A DNA stretch of 64,000 nt from Achromobacter spanius (GCF_002812705.1 NZ_CP025030.1:186001-250000), one strand, 5' to 3'. Shown: positions 16,827-25,896, counted from the stretch's first letter. The notes: generated by a model not told the origin, from the letters alone. A program made the numbers and translations.

Positions 16827-17190
16827 CCAGCCCCCTGCCGGTCGCGCCGCTGATTACATCGTTCACGCCCGGCGCATCCCCGTTCTGCGGCAACCAGCTG
16901 TCGCGCTTGCCTGTCACCGGGTCCATGGGAAGCTCGCGCAGGTATTTGTCGGCGACAAGCACATCCAGCGAATCGGGATTGTTGCCATGGTCGGCGCGGT
17001 AATCGTCGATAGCGTGACGAATCGATTGCAGGTTGTGACGCAGCACCGTTTCACGCGCGCGATCGTTGCTTTTGAAAAACGACGGCGCTACCAGCGACAT
17101 CAGCGCACCGATGATGGCCATGACCGCCATCAGTTCAATCAGCGTAAAGCCGGCGCAGCCGCGCTTACCAATCTTTGTACGGAACGCCAT
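16801..17190 (-). CDS. Type II secretion major-type pseudopilin
   Basis: 129 aa from ATG 17188-17190. The class III leader MAFRTKIGKRGCAG is cut before FTLIELMAVMAIIGALMSLV, which has the +5 Glu. The rest (RHNLQSIRHAIDDYRADHGNNPDSLDVLV, then DPVTGKRDSW) has the GspG-like pattern of a small pseudopilin. It overlaps both neighbouring genes, which indicates translational coupling. Confidence 0.8.
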   Translation of the reverse strand: MAFRTKIGKRGCAGFTLIELMAVMAIIGALMSLVAPSFFKSNDRARETVLRHNLQSIRHAIDDYRADHGNNPDSLDVLVADKYLRELPMDPVTGKRDSWLPQNGDAPGVNDVISGATGRGLDGLDYARW

Positions 17191-17641
17191 TGAGACCTCT
17201 ACGTTGACTTTTTGAACGCACATCGAACACATCACGGCCCGATGAGAATGAGTCGGCCGAACTGTCATAGCTTCGGGTGTCCCAGGTATCGGCCGCCGCG
17301 CGGTTTTCGCAGTTCTCGCACATGGGGTCGGCCGGCAGGCGGCGCAGGAAATACAACATGCCGCCATTAGGGTCCGTCTTGTTCTGCACGCCCTTGACCA
17401 GGGCTTCCAGGTCGGGGGGGTAGCCGCTGCGGTCCAGCGGCTTGTCAACCTTGCCTTCGCGGCTGGCCTGATAGTAGGCGTCGATCGCGTCGCGCATGGT
17501 GTGCAGGTTCTGGCGTAGCTCGCGCTCCAGCGCGCGCTGCTTGACCAGCGATGAGAACGGCAGCGCGACGCTCAACAGCAGGGCCAGCAAGGTCATGGCC
17601 GCCATCATCTCGATCAGCGTGAAACCCGATTGCTTGCGCAT
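17165..17641 (-). CDS. Type II secretion pseudopilin
   Basis: 158 aa from ATG 17639-17641. A very short leader MRKQSG precedes FTLIEMMAAMTLLALLLSVA. The soluble part contains a Cys pair (DPMCENCEN), which could form a disulfide in the periplasm, and ends SQRRGLNGVPYKDW. It starts 9 bases after the secretin stop. Confidence 0.8.
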   Translation of the reverse strand: MRKQSGFTLIEMMAAMTLLALLLSVALPFSSLVKQRALERELRQNLHTMRDAIDAYYQASREGKVDKPLDRSGYPPDLEALVKGVQNKTDPNGGMLYFLRRLPADPMCENCENRAAADTWDTRSYDSSADSFSSGRDVFDVRSKSQRRGLNGVPYKDW

Positions 17642-17650
17642 GACCCGTCC

Positions 17651-19498
17651 TTAGAAAGGCGGCTTGGTCAGCGCCGCATCCAGCGCCGGGGCATCACCCG
17701 CCGCAGCCGGTGCTTCCGGCGCGGCGGCGGGCGCCTGAGTGGTCATCGGCATCACGGTGACCCGCGCTTCCGTGCCCGACGGAAAGTAGCTGTCGGCCGC
17801 CGACGGCAATGCCATCGAGCGTTCGATATGCGGCGTCAGAAGCAGCACGATCTCGGTGTTCTGGTCCGTCTTCTTCTGGCCACCGAACAGGCTGCCCAGC
17901 CAGCCCATCACGCTCAGTCCGGGCACACCGCTGCTGCTGCGCGTCTGCTGCTGGTTGACCAGCCCCGCCAGCACCTGGGTTTCACCGTCACGTGCCGTCA
18001 TCACGGTTTCCGCGTTGCGCGTGCTCATCGGGTAGACGATGCCGCCGCCCGCCGTCTTGACCTCGCCCTTCAGGTTGCTGACTTCCATACTGACCTTCAC
18101 GCTGACTTCATTGCTCAGGCTGATGCGCGGTTCCACCTGCAGGATCAGGCCCACGTCCTGGTAGTTCACGGATTCCGTCACCACGCCATTGGCGTTGGTC
18201 GTCGTCACGACCGGCACCTTTTCACCGATCTTGATGCTGGCCTTTTCCATGTTGCGCACGCGGATCTTCGGGTTCGCCAACACCTTGGTCTTGCCACGCT
18301 TTTGCAGCAGGTTCAGCGCCGCCGACAGATCATTGCGGCTGGTCACGCCGATCTTGCCCTGGTTCAGCCCCAACAGGTCACCCACCGTGATCCTGCCGTT
18401 TTCGCCTTGCGGCAGCACGGAAAAGCGCAAGTCGCTGGGGTAGTCCACCCCGATTTCAAGCTCGTCGCTGGCGTTGACTTCCAGCACCTGCACGTCCATC
18501 GTCACTTCGGACTGCGCGATGTCCAGCGCCGCCACCACGCGCTCCACCACCGCCATGACTTCCGGCGTGTCGCGCACCAGCACGGCATTGGCGCGTTCGT
18601 CCAGATGCACGTTCTTGGGCGCGCTGATCTGCCGCAACGCCGCCAGCACGTGCGTGGCATCCGCATGGTTCAGGTAGAACACCCGCACCATCAGCTCGCG
18701 GTATTCCTTGTCTTTGTCCGGACGCGACGGGTAGATCAGCAAGGTGTGGGCATCCAGCACCTTCTTTTCCAACTGATTGGTGCGCAACAGCAGGTTGATG
18801 GCGTCTTCCGCCGTGGTCTGTCGGGCCATGATGCTGGCCGGCATGCTGGTCTGCACGTCCGGGTCCAGCACGAAGTCCACGCCCGCCGCCAGGGAAATCG
18901 TGTCCAGGATCTGCACGATGGGCTGCGCCTTGAAGTTCAGCGTAACGGGCTTGCGCAGCGCATCCGCCAGGCGCGGCTTGACCGACTGACGGCCCACGTC
19001 GCGGCGCTGCAGTTGCGTGCGCAGCGCTTCGGCCGACGGAAACCCCGGCTGCTCCTGCAAGATGCGGTTGACCTTGTAGAGCGCCTCGCGCGGGTGGTCG
19101 AACTGCAGCCTGACCGCTTCGGCCAGCTCGGCGTTCAGGTGCACACGCTGCTCCAACTGCGTCTTGAGCTGTTGGGCACGCATATTGCCGGGGGTGATCG
19201 TCAACAACTCCAGCACGTCTTGCAGGGCGGCTTCGTCATCGCCCGCCTCCATCTTGACGCGTACCCGCTGCAGGATCTCGCGCGACAGCGCGACGCCGTC
19301 ACGCGCCACATCCTTGCCCGCCTCGATATCGTTGGGGTTCTTGTCCAGCTTTGCGCGGCCGGCGGCCAGGCGGTCAGCGGTCGATGCAGGCTCGCCGCCC
19401 AGCGCGCGTTTCAGGGATTCCGGGGCCGCGCATCCACCCAGCAACAGGCTGAGGAACGCGGCCAATACAACAGGTTTTGCAATCATGATTCTTGCCAT
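17651..19498 (-). CDS. Secretin, GspD/PilQ/MshL family (lipoprotein)
   Basis: 615 aa from ATG 19496-19498; ATG 19484-19486 is also possible. Lipobox LLGGC, then a tandem-helix (TPR-like) region to about 170, an N0/STN-type domain (VTLNFKAQPIVQILDTISLAAG), an N1 domain (VFYLNHADATHVLAALRQI) and the secretin core with VPVVTTTNANG ... VGLILQVEPRIS ... GETQVLAGLVNQQ ... TEIVLLLTPHI. The helical N-terminus and lipid anchor resemble MshL/Tfp-type secretins more than classic GspD. It forms the outer membrane pore of the system. Confidence 0.9.
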   Translation of the reverse strand: MARIMIAKPVVLAAFLSLLLGGCAAPESLKRALGGEPASTADRLAAGRAKLDKNPNDIEAGKDVARDGVALSREILQRVRVKMEAGDDEAALQDVLELLTITPGNMRAQQLKTQLEQRVHLNAELAEAVRLQFDHPREALYKVNRILQEQPGFPSAEALRTQLQRRDVGRQSVKPRLADALRKPVTLNFKAQPIVQILDTISLAAGVDFVLDPDVQTSMPASIMARQTTAEDAINLLLRTNQLEKKVLDAHTLLIYPSRPDKDKEYRELMVRVFYLNHADATHVLAALRQISAPKNVHLDERANAVLVRDTPEVMAVVERVVAALDIAQSEVTMDVQVLEVNASDELEIGVDYPSDLRFSVLPQGENGRITVGDLLGLNQGKIGVTSRNDLSAALNLLQKRGKTKVLANPKIRVRNMEKASIKIGEKVPVVTTTNANGVVTESVNYQDVGLILQVEPRISLSNEVSVKVSMEVSNLKGEVKTAGGGIVYPMSTRNAETVMTARDGETQVLAGLVNQQQTRSSSGVPGLSVMGWLGSLFGGQKKTDQNTEIVLLLTPHIERSMALPSAADSYFPSGTEARVTVMPMTTQAPAAAPEAPAAAGDAPALDAALTKPPF

Positions 19499-19534
19499 TC
19501 CCAAAATAATTGTTCGTTTCGATGAGCGTCTTGC

Positions 19535-20002
19535 TCATTGCGCCAGCGGCGCCAGGTCCACATGCAGTTCCCGACCCTGCGCATCCAGCAGCACCACGCG
19601 CTGCGGTTCCAGCGCCTTGAACCGGTACTGCGACGCCACCATGCCGCCGGGCCACACCGCACCGGCGATGTCGCAGCGTTGGCACAGCAAATAGGTTTGC
19701 TCTTGATGCGCCAGCACCACGATGCGGCGGCCGGTGTCAGACCATTCGCCAATGGCCATGAACGCCGGCATGCTGGCCGCGCCGTTACCCTCGGGCATGG
19801 TCGGCAGGGCAAGGTCAAGCGCCGGGACCTCGGCCTGCGCCGTGGCGGCGTCGGCGGCGTCGCCCTGCGCCTGCGCATTGCCGCGATCCAACAACGAGGC
19901 CCAGCTTTGCGACGGAAACAGATCCACTTCGCGTGCCGGCTCGGCCAGCACGGCGGCGCCGGGCGCCAGGGCGACAAACACTGCGGTCATCCATCGCTTC
20001 AT
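19535..20002 (-). CDS. PilP/GspC-like periplasmic secretion protein
   Basis: 155 aa from ATG 20000-20002, overlapping the PilO-like stop (TGATG). A signal peptide (MKRWMTAVFVALAPGAAVLA) precedes a variable region, then a compact beta-rich C-terminus (VLAHQEQTYLLCQRCDIAGAVWPG ... YRFKALEPQRVVLLDAQGREL) like the HR/PilP fold that links the platform to the secretin. It carries a Cys pair. The assignment is by position and shape only. Confidence 0.6.
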   Translation of the reverse strand: MKRWMTAVFVALAPGAAVLAEPAREVDLFPSQSWASLLDRGNAQAQGDAADAATAQAEVPALDLALPTMPEGNGAASMPAFMAIGEWSDTGRRIVVLAHQEQTYLLCQRCDIAGAVWPGGMVASQYRFKALEPQRVVLLDAQGRELHVDLAPLAQ

Positions 20003-20574
20003 CACACCACCCCCAACATGCTCAAGCGCATCTTTACGTTCACCAGCATGTTCTCCGGCCGTTGCCGGTCCAGCGACAGCGACTCCAGGCGCAGCAGCGG
20101 CTCGTCGGTCAGCTTGCGCAAGCCCGCGCTCAGGTCCTGGTAGGAACCCACGGCGGTGATGTCCACCGACGTGCGGCGCAACCGACCCTGGATGGTGTCT
20201 TCGCCCTGATACTGGATGTCGACCAGCAACAAGCCCGATCGCACCAACTGCTCCATCACGGCCAGCTTGCGTTCATCCGGGTCCAGGCGCAGTTGCACGC
20301 GCAGTTCGTCCATGTCATTGCCGGACGGCGCGACGTGCGGGGTGCAGGCATGGATCTCGGCATGCAGTTCCAGGGCACGCAGTCGCAGCTCACCCTTCTC
20401 CGGCCACAACACCACAACGAAATGCACGATCAAGACCCACAAGGCCACCAGCGCCAGGAGCCCGCCCCGCCCGAGCCGCTCGGCCCAGCACTGCCAATGC
20501 CACCGCAAAGGCGAACCGGCCTCGCGCTGGCGCAGCGCGGCCAGGCGACGACGAATTTCAGTAAAGGATTTCAT
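20002..20574 (-). CDS. PilO/GspM-like inner-membrane platform protein
   Basis: 190 aa. A cytoplasmic N-terminus, one membrane helix (GGLLALVALWVLIVHFVVVLW, about 37-57) and a periplasmic ferredoxin-like part follow (SGLLLVDIQYQGED ... DITAVGSYQDLSAGLRKLTDEPLLRLESLSL). This organisation is that of PilO/GspM. It overlaps the PilN-like stop by 4 bases. Confidence 0.65.
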   Translation of the reverse strand: MKSFTEIRRRLAALRQREAGSPLRWHWQCWAERLGRGGLLALVALWVLIVHFVVVLWPEKGELRLRALELHAEIHACTPHVAPSGNDMDELRVQLRLDPDERKLAVMEQLVRSGLLLVDIQYQGEDTIQGRLRRTSVDITAVGSYQDLSAGLRKLTDEPLLRLESLSLDRQRPENMLVNVKMRLSMLGVV

Positions 20575-21098
20575 CGCAGCTCCACCTGCACGGTAGACAT
20601 CGTGGCCAGGTTGGGATCACCCGACTTGATGCCGTGGCGAACTACCGTGGCGCGCATGCCTGATTCGGCGTTCAAGCGAGCCGCGAAGGCGAATACTTCA
20701 GTCAGGTCCACCGTCATCAATTCAAGCTGGACGGACTTGCCAGCCCCCTCGACCTTCAGGTTCATCACAGCCAGGCGCGGGCTCCAGGCGTGTTCGATGG
20801 CGCGAAGCAGGACGGGCCGCAGCCGGTCCTCGGCGCTTTGCGCGGACAGCATTGCATCAACCCTCTTTTCTTCCGGCGACTGCGCCAGGGCACGGCGCTG
20901 CTCGCGTTCGTGCTGCATGCGACGCTCGACCAACTGGCTCTCGGAGCGGGTGACTTCCACTCGCAACGCCCACACGTCCCATTCCCGCCACGCGCTCAAC
21001 AGGGCCACGCACAGCAACAACAGCACGATGATGGCGGCCCAGGGTTGCGTGGCGCCGCGCTTGGTGAAATCTAGCTTGCTCATCTTCAGACCGGGCAT
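20571..21098 (-). CDS. PilN/GspL-like inner-membrane platform protein
   Basis: 175 aa from ATG 21096-21098 (MPGLKMSKLDFTKRG). GGGAG lies 7 bases before this start; an ATG at 21081-21083 is a less likely alternative. A conserved-looking N-terminal LDFTKRG motif, one membrane helix (AAIIVLLLLCVALLSAW), a coiled region and a C-terminal half with the PilN-like pattern (AVMNLKVEGAGKSVQLELM) are visible. It should pair with the PilM-like and PilO-like proteins. Confidence 0.7.
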   Translation of the reverse strand: MPGLKMSKLDFTKRGATQPWAAIIVLLLLCVALLSAWREWDVWALRVEVTRSESQLVERRMQHEREQRRALAQSPEEKRVDAMLSAQSAEDRLRPVLLRAIEHAWSPRLAVMNLKVEGAGKSVQLELMTVDLTEVFAFAARLNAESGMRATVVRHGIKSGDPNLATMSTVQVELR

Positions 21099-21841
21099 GA
21101 TCGCGCTCCCAACATGGCGTGCGGAAAGCCCAGCCAGCGCGCTTGCGGCGGCAAGGAAAGATCCGCCGGCGCCAAGATTGACGTCCAGTTGCATTCCGGC
21201 ACGATGGGCTGGTTGCACAGCGCCTGCGCGCCGGCAACCGCCGAGGCGTGCGACTGGCCGGGCGAGCGCTGCAAGGTGATCATGTCGTCCCACCCCTGCG
21301 CCGATGGCCACAGGCACGTCACCGCGCTGGCCTCCGCCAGCACCAGGCACGCGCCTTCGGTGCGCGCGGGGCGGTGATAACGTTGCAAGCTTGCGGACAA
21401 CAGGTCGCGGCAGGCTGCCAGCGTCCACTTCTGTTCCCGCAACTTGCCTTCCAGCGCATCCAGCATCAGTGCGTCCGCCGCGACGGCCAGCCGCGCATGC
21501 CCATGGCGCGCCGGCCCCAACCGCACGCGCGTCTGCACGGTGATGCCGCGCTCGCGCAGCAGCGCCTGGGCGTAGCCGCGCCAGTGCGTATCGCCGCCAG
21601 GCAGGCCCGGCTGCCACGGCAGCAGCAGCGTATGCACCCACGGATAGCCCAGCCAGACATGCACGCGGTTGCGCCACCACGGGCGCAGCCGCGTGCAAGT
21701 GGCAAGCAAGGCGGCCACGGCCTCGGCCGGTTCACCGCCGTGGCCACACTTCAGACGATCGTCCACCGCCTTCGTCGGCGACAACAGGCTGACATGTTCA
21801 GCATCGATCAGAACGGCTTGTTCATTCCATAGCGACCGCAC
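21086..21841 (-). CDS. PilM/GspL cytoplasmic-domain-like protein
   Basis: 251 aa with a GTG start at 21839-21841. AGGAGG 6 bases before the GTG decides the start, which overlaps the end of the ATPase gene by 20 bases. There is no membrane segment. Blocks such as VHVWLGYPWVHTLLLPW, LAVAADALMLDALEGKL and EGACLVLAEASAVTCLW look like the actin-like fold of PilM/GspL. It probably anchors the platform to the ATPase on the cytoplasmic side. The family resemblance is weak. Confidence 0.6.
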   Translation of the reverse strand: MRSLWNEQAVLIDAEHVSLLSPTKAVDDRLKCGHGGEPAEAVAALLATCTRLRPWWRNRVHVWLGYPWVHTLLLPWQPGLPGGDTHWRGYAQALLRERGITVQTRVRLGPARHGHARLAVAADALMLDALEGKLREQKWTLAACRDLLSASLQRYHRPARTEGACLVLAEASAVTCLWPSAQGWDDMITLQRSPGQSHASAVAGAQALCNQPIVPECNWTSILAPADLSLPPQARWLGFPHAMLGARSCPV

Positions 21842-23465
21842 GGCAAACCTCCTGATAAGTCGTCAGTCCGTGCGCGACGGCCTCGTGGGCCGCATCGCGC
21901 ATCGATTGATAATCGGCGCACTGCGCCAGCGCCTCTTGCCGACGCTCGGGCGAGCGATCCAGCAGCGCGGTCTTCATGCGGCTATCCAGGCGCAAGACCT
22001 CGGCCAGCGCAATGCGGCCCAGGAATCCCGTGTGGCGGCAGGCTTCGCAACCCGGGCCGGCACGTGCCTCGCCCGGCGGCGCGCAATGCGGGCACAAGCG
22101 CCGCACCAGCCGCTGCGACACCACGCCGTTGAGCGATTCCAGGAACGTGGCGGGTTCCACATCCATGTACAGAAAACGGTCAATCACGCTGAACGCATCG
22201 TTGGCGTGTACCGACGACAGCACGCGGTGGCCGGTCAACGCCGACTGCACGGCAATGGCCGCCGTTTCGGCATCGCGGATTTCGCCAACCAGGATGGTGT
22301 CCGGATCATGGCGCAGGATGGAGCGCAGGCCGCGCGCGAAGGTCAGGCCCTTTTTCTCGTTCACCGGAATCTGCAGGATGCCGCTCATCTCGTATTCCAC
22401 CGGGTCTTCGATGGTGATCAGCTTTTCGTCGCCGCTGTTCAGTTCGGACAAGGCGCCATACAAGGTGGTGGACTTGCCGCTGCCCGTGGGGCCGGTGATC
22501 AGCGTCAGCCCATAGGGCAACTGCGCCAGCACACGGATACGGCGCGCCGTTTCCGCCGGGAAGCCCAAGGTATCCAGGTTCAGCTTGTCGCCACGCTGCG
22601 AGCGGTCCAGCAGACGCAAGACGGCGTTCTCGCCATGGTTGCCCGGCATGATGGACACGCGGAAATCCACTTCCCGCCCTTGCAGCACTACCTTGAAGCG
22701 GCCGTCCTGCGGCACGCGCTTTTCGGCGATGTCCAGGCTGGACAGCACTTTCAGACGCGACATCACCTGGTTCGCGGTGACCTGCCCCGGCACCTTGCGG
22801 ATGCGCAGCATCACGCCGTCGATGCGATAGCGGATCAACAGCCCTTCCTCGTCAGACTCCAGATGGATGTCGCTGGCGCGGCTTTGCAGGCCGTCGTAGA
22901 GCGTCATGTTCACCAGGCGGATCACCGGGCTTTCGTCCTTGGCCAGCGAGGCCAGGGAAATCGATTCGACCGCCTTGGCAAGCGAGTCGTCCGCCATGTC
23001 CACGGACACGCCGTCCAGCACGCGCTCGGTGGCCTCGGCCTGCTTCAACCAGGCATCCACCACGCCGGTGGGGCACACGGCAAAGCGCAGCGCATGGGCG
23101 GACAGCATGGCTTGCAGCTTCAGGCGCGCATCGCGCGAGAACGGCGCGGCCATGGCCAGCAGGAATTCGCCATCCACCTGCAAGGGCGCGACGCGGCACG
23201 CCATGGCGTCCGCCAGCGGCAAGACGTCAAAGCGCGGCGCGGCCTGGCGGCATTGCTCGGCGGTCAAGGGCTCCATACCCAAGGCCTGCGCCAGCACCGG
23301 CAGCAGTTGCGGGCGGCGCGCCAATTCCTCGTCCAGATAGTCGGCCAGGGACAGGCTCAGTTCCGCCGCGCGCTCGCGCCACAGCCACCATGCCTCGTCG
23401 GCCACGGTCGTGCTTTCCATTGCGCCATCCTCCTGACTGATTTCGAATTCGTGCATTACGTTCAT
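21822..23465 (-). CDS. gspE: Secretion ATPase, GspE/PilB family
   Basis: 547 aa from ATG 23463-23465, which overlaps the stop of gspF (ATGA). The N-terminal GspE N1E-type domain lies at about 20-150. The ATPase core has the Walker A motif GPTGSGKSTTLYGAL, Asp box LITIEDPVEYEM, Walker B ILRHDPDTILVGEIRD, and His box LTGHRVLSSVHAND. A C-terminal four-Cys zinc site (CPHC ... CEAC) is typical of GspE. It powers pseudopilus assembly. Confidence 0.95.
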   Translation of the reverse strand: MNVMHEFEISQEDGAMESTTVADEAWWLWRERAAELSLSLADYLDEELARRPQLLPVLAQALGMEPLTAEQCRQAAPRFDVLPLADAMACRVAPLQVDGEFLLAMAAPFSRDARLKLQAMLSAHALRFAVCPTGVVDAWLKQAEATERVLDGVSVDMADDSLAKAVESISLASLAKDESPVIRLVNMTLYDGLQSRASDIHLESDEEGLLIRYRIDGVMLRIRKVPGQVTANQVMSRLKVLSSLDIAEKRVPQDGRFKVVLQGREVDFRVSIMPGNHGENAVLRLLDRSQRGDKLNLDTLGFPAETARRIRVLAQLPYGLTLITGPTGSGKSTTLYGALSELNSGDEKLITIEDPVEYEMSGILQIPVNEKKGLTFARGLRSILRHDPDTILVGEIRDAETAAIAVQSALTGHRVLSSVHANDAFSVIDRFLYMDVEPATFLESLNGVVSQRLVRRLCPHCAPPGEARAGPGCEACRHTGFLGRIALAEVLRLDSRMKTALLDRSPERRQEALAQCADYQSMRDAAHEAVAHGLTTYQEVCRAVAME

Positions 23466-24655
23466 CCAAGACTCCCGGCCATCTCGAAGATGGGCATGTA
23501 CAGCAAGATGACGATGGTGCCCACCAGCCCGCCGACAACCAGCATCAGCAGCGGCTCGAACACCTTTCCAAATACTTCGATGGCGTGATCCAGCGTGCCA
23601 TCGTGAAACTGCGCGATGCGTTCGCACATGCCGCCCAAGTCCCCGCTTTGCTCGCCCACGCGCAGCAACCGTTCGGCCACCGCCGTCGTCAAGCCATGGC
23701 GCGCCAAGGTCTCCGACACGCTGCGTCCGGCCCGCAATTCCTGCAGCGCCAGGTCCAGGCGTTCGCCATAGGCGGGCGGCAAGATGCGGTCGGCCAGTTC
23801 AAAGGCCTGCAACGCGGGGGTGCCGCCTTCAATCAACAAGCCGACCGTGCGATAAAAGCGCGCCAGCACGAACAAGTTGCCCACGTCGCGCAGCTTGGGC
23901 AGCCGCCAGAACAGATTCATCAACGCCGCCTTCACCGTCTGCGTGCGCAGCGCCAACGCGGCGGCAAGCAGACTTGCACCGATGCCCGCGCCCAGCAAAT
24001 GACCGTCGGACTGCACCAGGCGCGCCCACCACAACATGGCCTCGGCGGTGGCCGGCAAGGTGCGCATGCTTTCGAATACGACCGCAAAGCGCGGCACGAC
24101 AAAGAACAGCATGAACAGCAAGATTCCAAAGCCCACCGCAATCACCACCAGCGGGTACACCAGCGCGCCCACCACTTTCTTGCGGATGTTTTCGATCCGC
24201 GTTTCGTAGTACTGATAGCGCCTGAGCACCACCGGCAATTGCCCGCTGCCTTCGGCCGACGCCACGGTTGCCACCAGCAGCGCCGGATACACCAAGGGTT
24301 GAGCCTCCATCGCCTTGGACAGCGGCTGGCCCTGATACAGCGAGCGCAGCAGTTGGCCCAGCGATGCCTGCAACGCCTTATTGCCCTTACCGGCCTTGTC
24401 GCTCAGCGCCTCAAGCGCTTCGATCAAGGCCAGTCCGGCGTCCAGCAACGTGGACAATTCTTGCAGCAGCAGCCCAAGCGAAAAGGCCTTCTTGCCGCGC
24501 GACTTGATGCCACGGCGCACGGCCGAACGTTGAATGTCCAGAACCATGCCGTCGGCATCGCTCAACTGCGCGCGTGCCTCGTTTTCGCTGGAGGCGCGCA
24601 CGGTGTGCACGCGCAGCGTTCCTTGCTTGAGCAAGCGGATCCGGAATTCATTCAT
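23462..24655 (-). CDS. gspF: Secretion inner-membrane platform protein GspF
   Basis: 397 aa from ATG 24653-24655, one base after the transglycosylase stop. Two T2SSF domains are seen, the first at about 65-190 (LLQELSTLLDAGLALIEALE) and the second at about 265-390 (FYRTVGLLIEGGTPALQAFEL). There are three membrane segments, including the C-terminal LMLVVGGLVGTIVILLYMPIFEMAG. It is full length for the family. Confidence 0.95.
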   Translation of the reverse strand: MNEFRIRLLKQGTLRVHTVRASSENEARAQLSDADGMVLDIQRSAVRRGIKSRGKKAFSLGLLLQELSTLLDAGLALIEALEALSDKAGKGNKALQASLGQLLRSLYQGQPLSKAMEAQPLVYPALLVATVASAEGSGQLPVVLRRYQYYETRIENIRKKVVGALVYPLVVIAVGFGILLFMLFFVVPRFAVVFESMRTLPATAEAMLWWARLVQSDGHLLGAGIGASLLAAALALRTQTVKAALMNLFWRLPKLRDVGNLFVLARFYRTVGLLIEGGTPALQAFELADRILPPAYGERLDLALQELRAGRSVSETLARHGLTTAVAERLLRVGEQSGDLGGMCERIAQFHDGTLDHAIEVFGKVFEPLLMLVVGGLVGTIVILLYMPIFEMAGSLG

Positions 24656-24656
24656 G

Positions 24657-25139
24657 TCAACGCTCCGCGTGTTGCGACTGGCGATAGCGAGCGTCGCGCG
24701 CCTGGCTCAGTTGCAGATAGTGTTGCCACACGCGGCTCACGTAGCGCTTGCGTGCCGCTTCGCGATTGGCCGCGCCGCCGGCGTTGTACGCCCCGACCGC
24801 GCGCCAGGTGTAGCCGTAGCGCTTGACGAAGCCCGCCAGGATTTCGGCGCCCACGTCGATGGACAGACAGGGTTCGTCCAGTAAGCGCTGGCGTGTGATG
24901 CCGCGCTTGGCCAGGCCGGGCAGATGGATGCTGTTGATCTGCATCAGCCCGACGTCCTGGGTGCCGTTGGTGTTGTTGTTGATGGCGCGAGGGTTCAGGG
25001 ACGACTCCACCTTCGCGATCGAATACAGCAGCAGCGGGTCCACGCCATGGCGATCGCCTGATTGCTGCCAGCAACTGGCGGCGGCGGCGGTGGACAACGT
25101 CATCCCGACGAGCACGGCCGCCGCCGACTTAGAGGCCAT
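24657..25139 (-). CDS. Periplasmic lytic transglycosylase (SLT/IagB-VirB1 type) inside the secretion operon
   Basis: 160 aa from ATG 25137-25139 (MASKSAAAVLVGMTLSTAAA), which overlaps the end of gspG by 11 bases. A signal peptide precedes the SLT domain with catalytic Glu45 (YSIAKVESSLNP), GLMQINSIHL and AVGAYNAGG. It should open the peptidoglycan for the secretin. Such an enzyme is usual in type III/IV secretion and thin-pilus operons but unusual in a gsp operon. Confidence 0.85.
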   Translation of the reverse strand: MASKSAAAVLVGMTLSTAAAASCWQQSGDRHGVDPLLLYSIAKVESSLNPRAINNNTNGTQDVGLMQINSIHLPGLAKRGITRQRLLDEPCLSIDVGAEILAGFVKRYGYTWRAVGAYNAGGAANREAARKRYVSRVWQHYLQLSQARDARYRQSQHAER

Positions 25140-25557
25140 AAACCAGCTCACCGCTGCCTCCCGCCCGGCCTTCCTCGCCGAAAGAAACGACTTCAGCATC
25201 CGTGCTGCGCCCGGGCACATTCAAGACATAAGGGCGGCCCCATGCATCAGCGGGCACATCCTTGGCCAGGTAAGGGCCATGCCAGTTGGGCGCGCCCTGG
25301 GGCGCCTTCACCAAGGATTCCAGGCCCTGCTCGGTGGTGGGATAGCTGCCCACGTCCAGGCGGTATTGCGTCAGGGCGTCGCCCAGCGTCTTCATTTGCG
25401 CCTGCGTGGCGCGCACCTTGGCGCGATCAACCTGAGAGAACAGCTTGGGGCCGACATAGCCCGCCAGCAACGCGATGATCAACAGCACGACCAGCAATTC
25501 CAGCAAGGTAAAGCCCTGTTGCAGGCCAAGACGGCGTCGGAAGTTAAGAGTCTTCAT
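25129..25557 (-). CDS. gspG: Major pseudopilin GspG
   Basis: 142 aa from ATG 25555-25557 (MKTLNFRRRLGLQQG). The leader is cut before FTLLELLVVLLIIALLAGYVGPKLFSQ with +5 Glu. The GspG signature follows: ALTQYRLDVGSYPTTEQGLESLV, then GPYLAKDVPADAWGRPYVL and a Gly-rich tail with acidic calcium-site-like residues. It is the first gene of the operon, as expected for the protein needed in greatest amount. Confidence 0.95.
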   Translation of the reverse strand: MKTLNFRRRLGLQQGFTLLELLVVLLIIALLAGYVGPKLFSQVDRAKVRATQAQMKTLGDALTQYRLDVGSYPTTEQGLESLVKAPQGAPNWHGPYLAKDVPADAWGRPYVLNVPGRSTDAEVVSFGEEGRAGGSGELVYGL

Positions 25558-25896
25558 GAGTCCACTTTTTCTGATTGAGCGATCACCGCGCTGCGGCAAT
25601 CTGGAGTGAAGTGCGGGCAGAGGCGAGCATCGTGAGGAACGATGCGGGTCCGAGCGCCGGCGTGACCGGACGCTTCAAAGGCGGAAAAATCTCTACGCAG
25701 GCCGGCATATTTCCATGCGGGCGATAGGCCAACAACGTTTCTAAAGAGAGCCTCAATCGCTAGCCGGAGGGGGCTGGGAGGGCTTTAAGAAGTGTTGAGG
25801 AAGATGGCGCGGCAACAGGGGCGGCGCTTCAATCTTGCCTCTTGAGCCAGGCCCCGCGGCAAGCGGGAGCAGGCTGGCCCCGCTAGAAGGAAGACC
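25558..25896. promoter_or_regulatory. Divergent intergenic region, secretion operon and cytochrome b561
   Basis: 339 bases between two genes that read away from each other, so it must hold both promoters. I find no convincing -10/-35 pair. AAGGAAG just before 25897 is the ribosome site of the cytochrome gene. Nothing else stands out. Confidence 0.4.

Noticed and set aside
17630..19525. Very long open frame antisense to the secretin gene, and similar ones antisense to parB, the LPMOs, gspF and others
   Set aside because: High GC with a strong third-codon bias opens the antisense frame. The products are His/Arg/Gln-rich without any recognisable domain, while the other strand encodes clear families.
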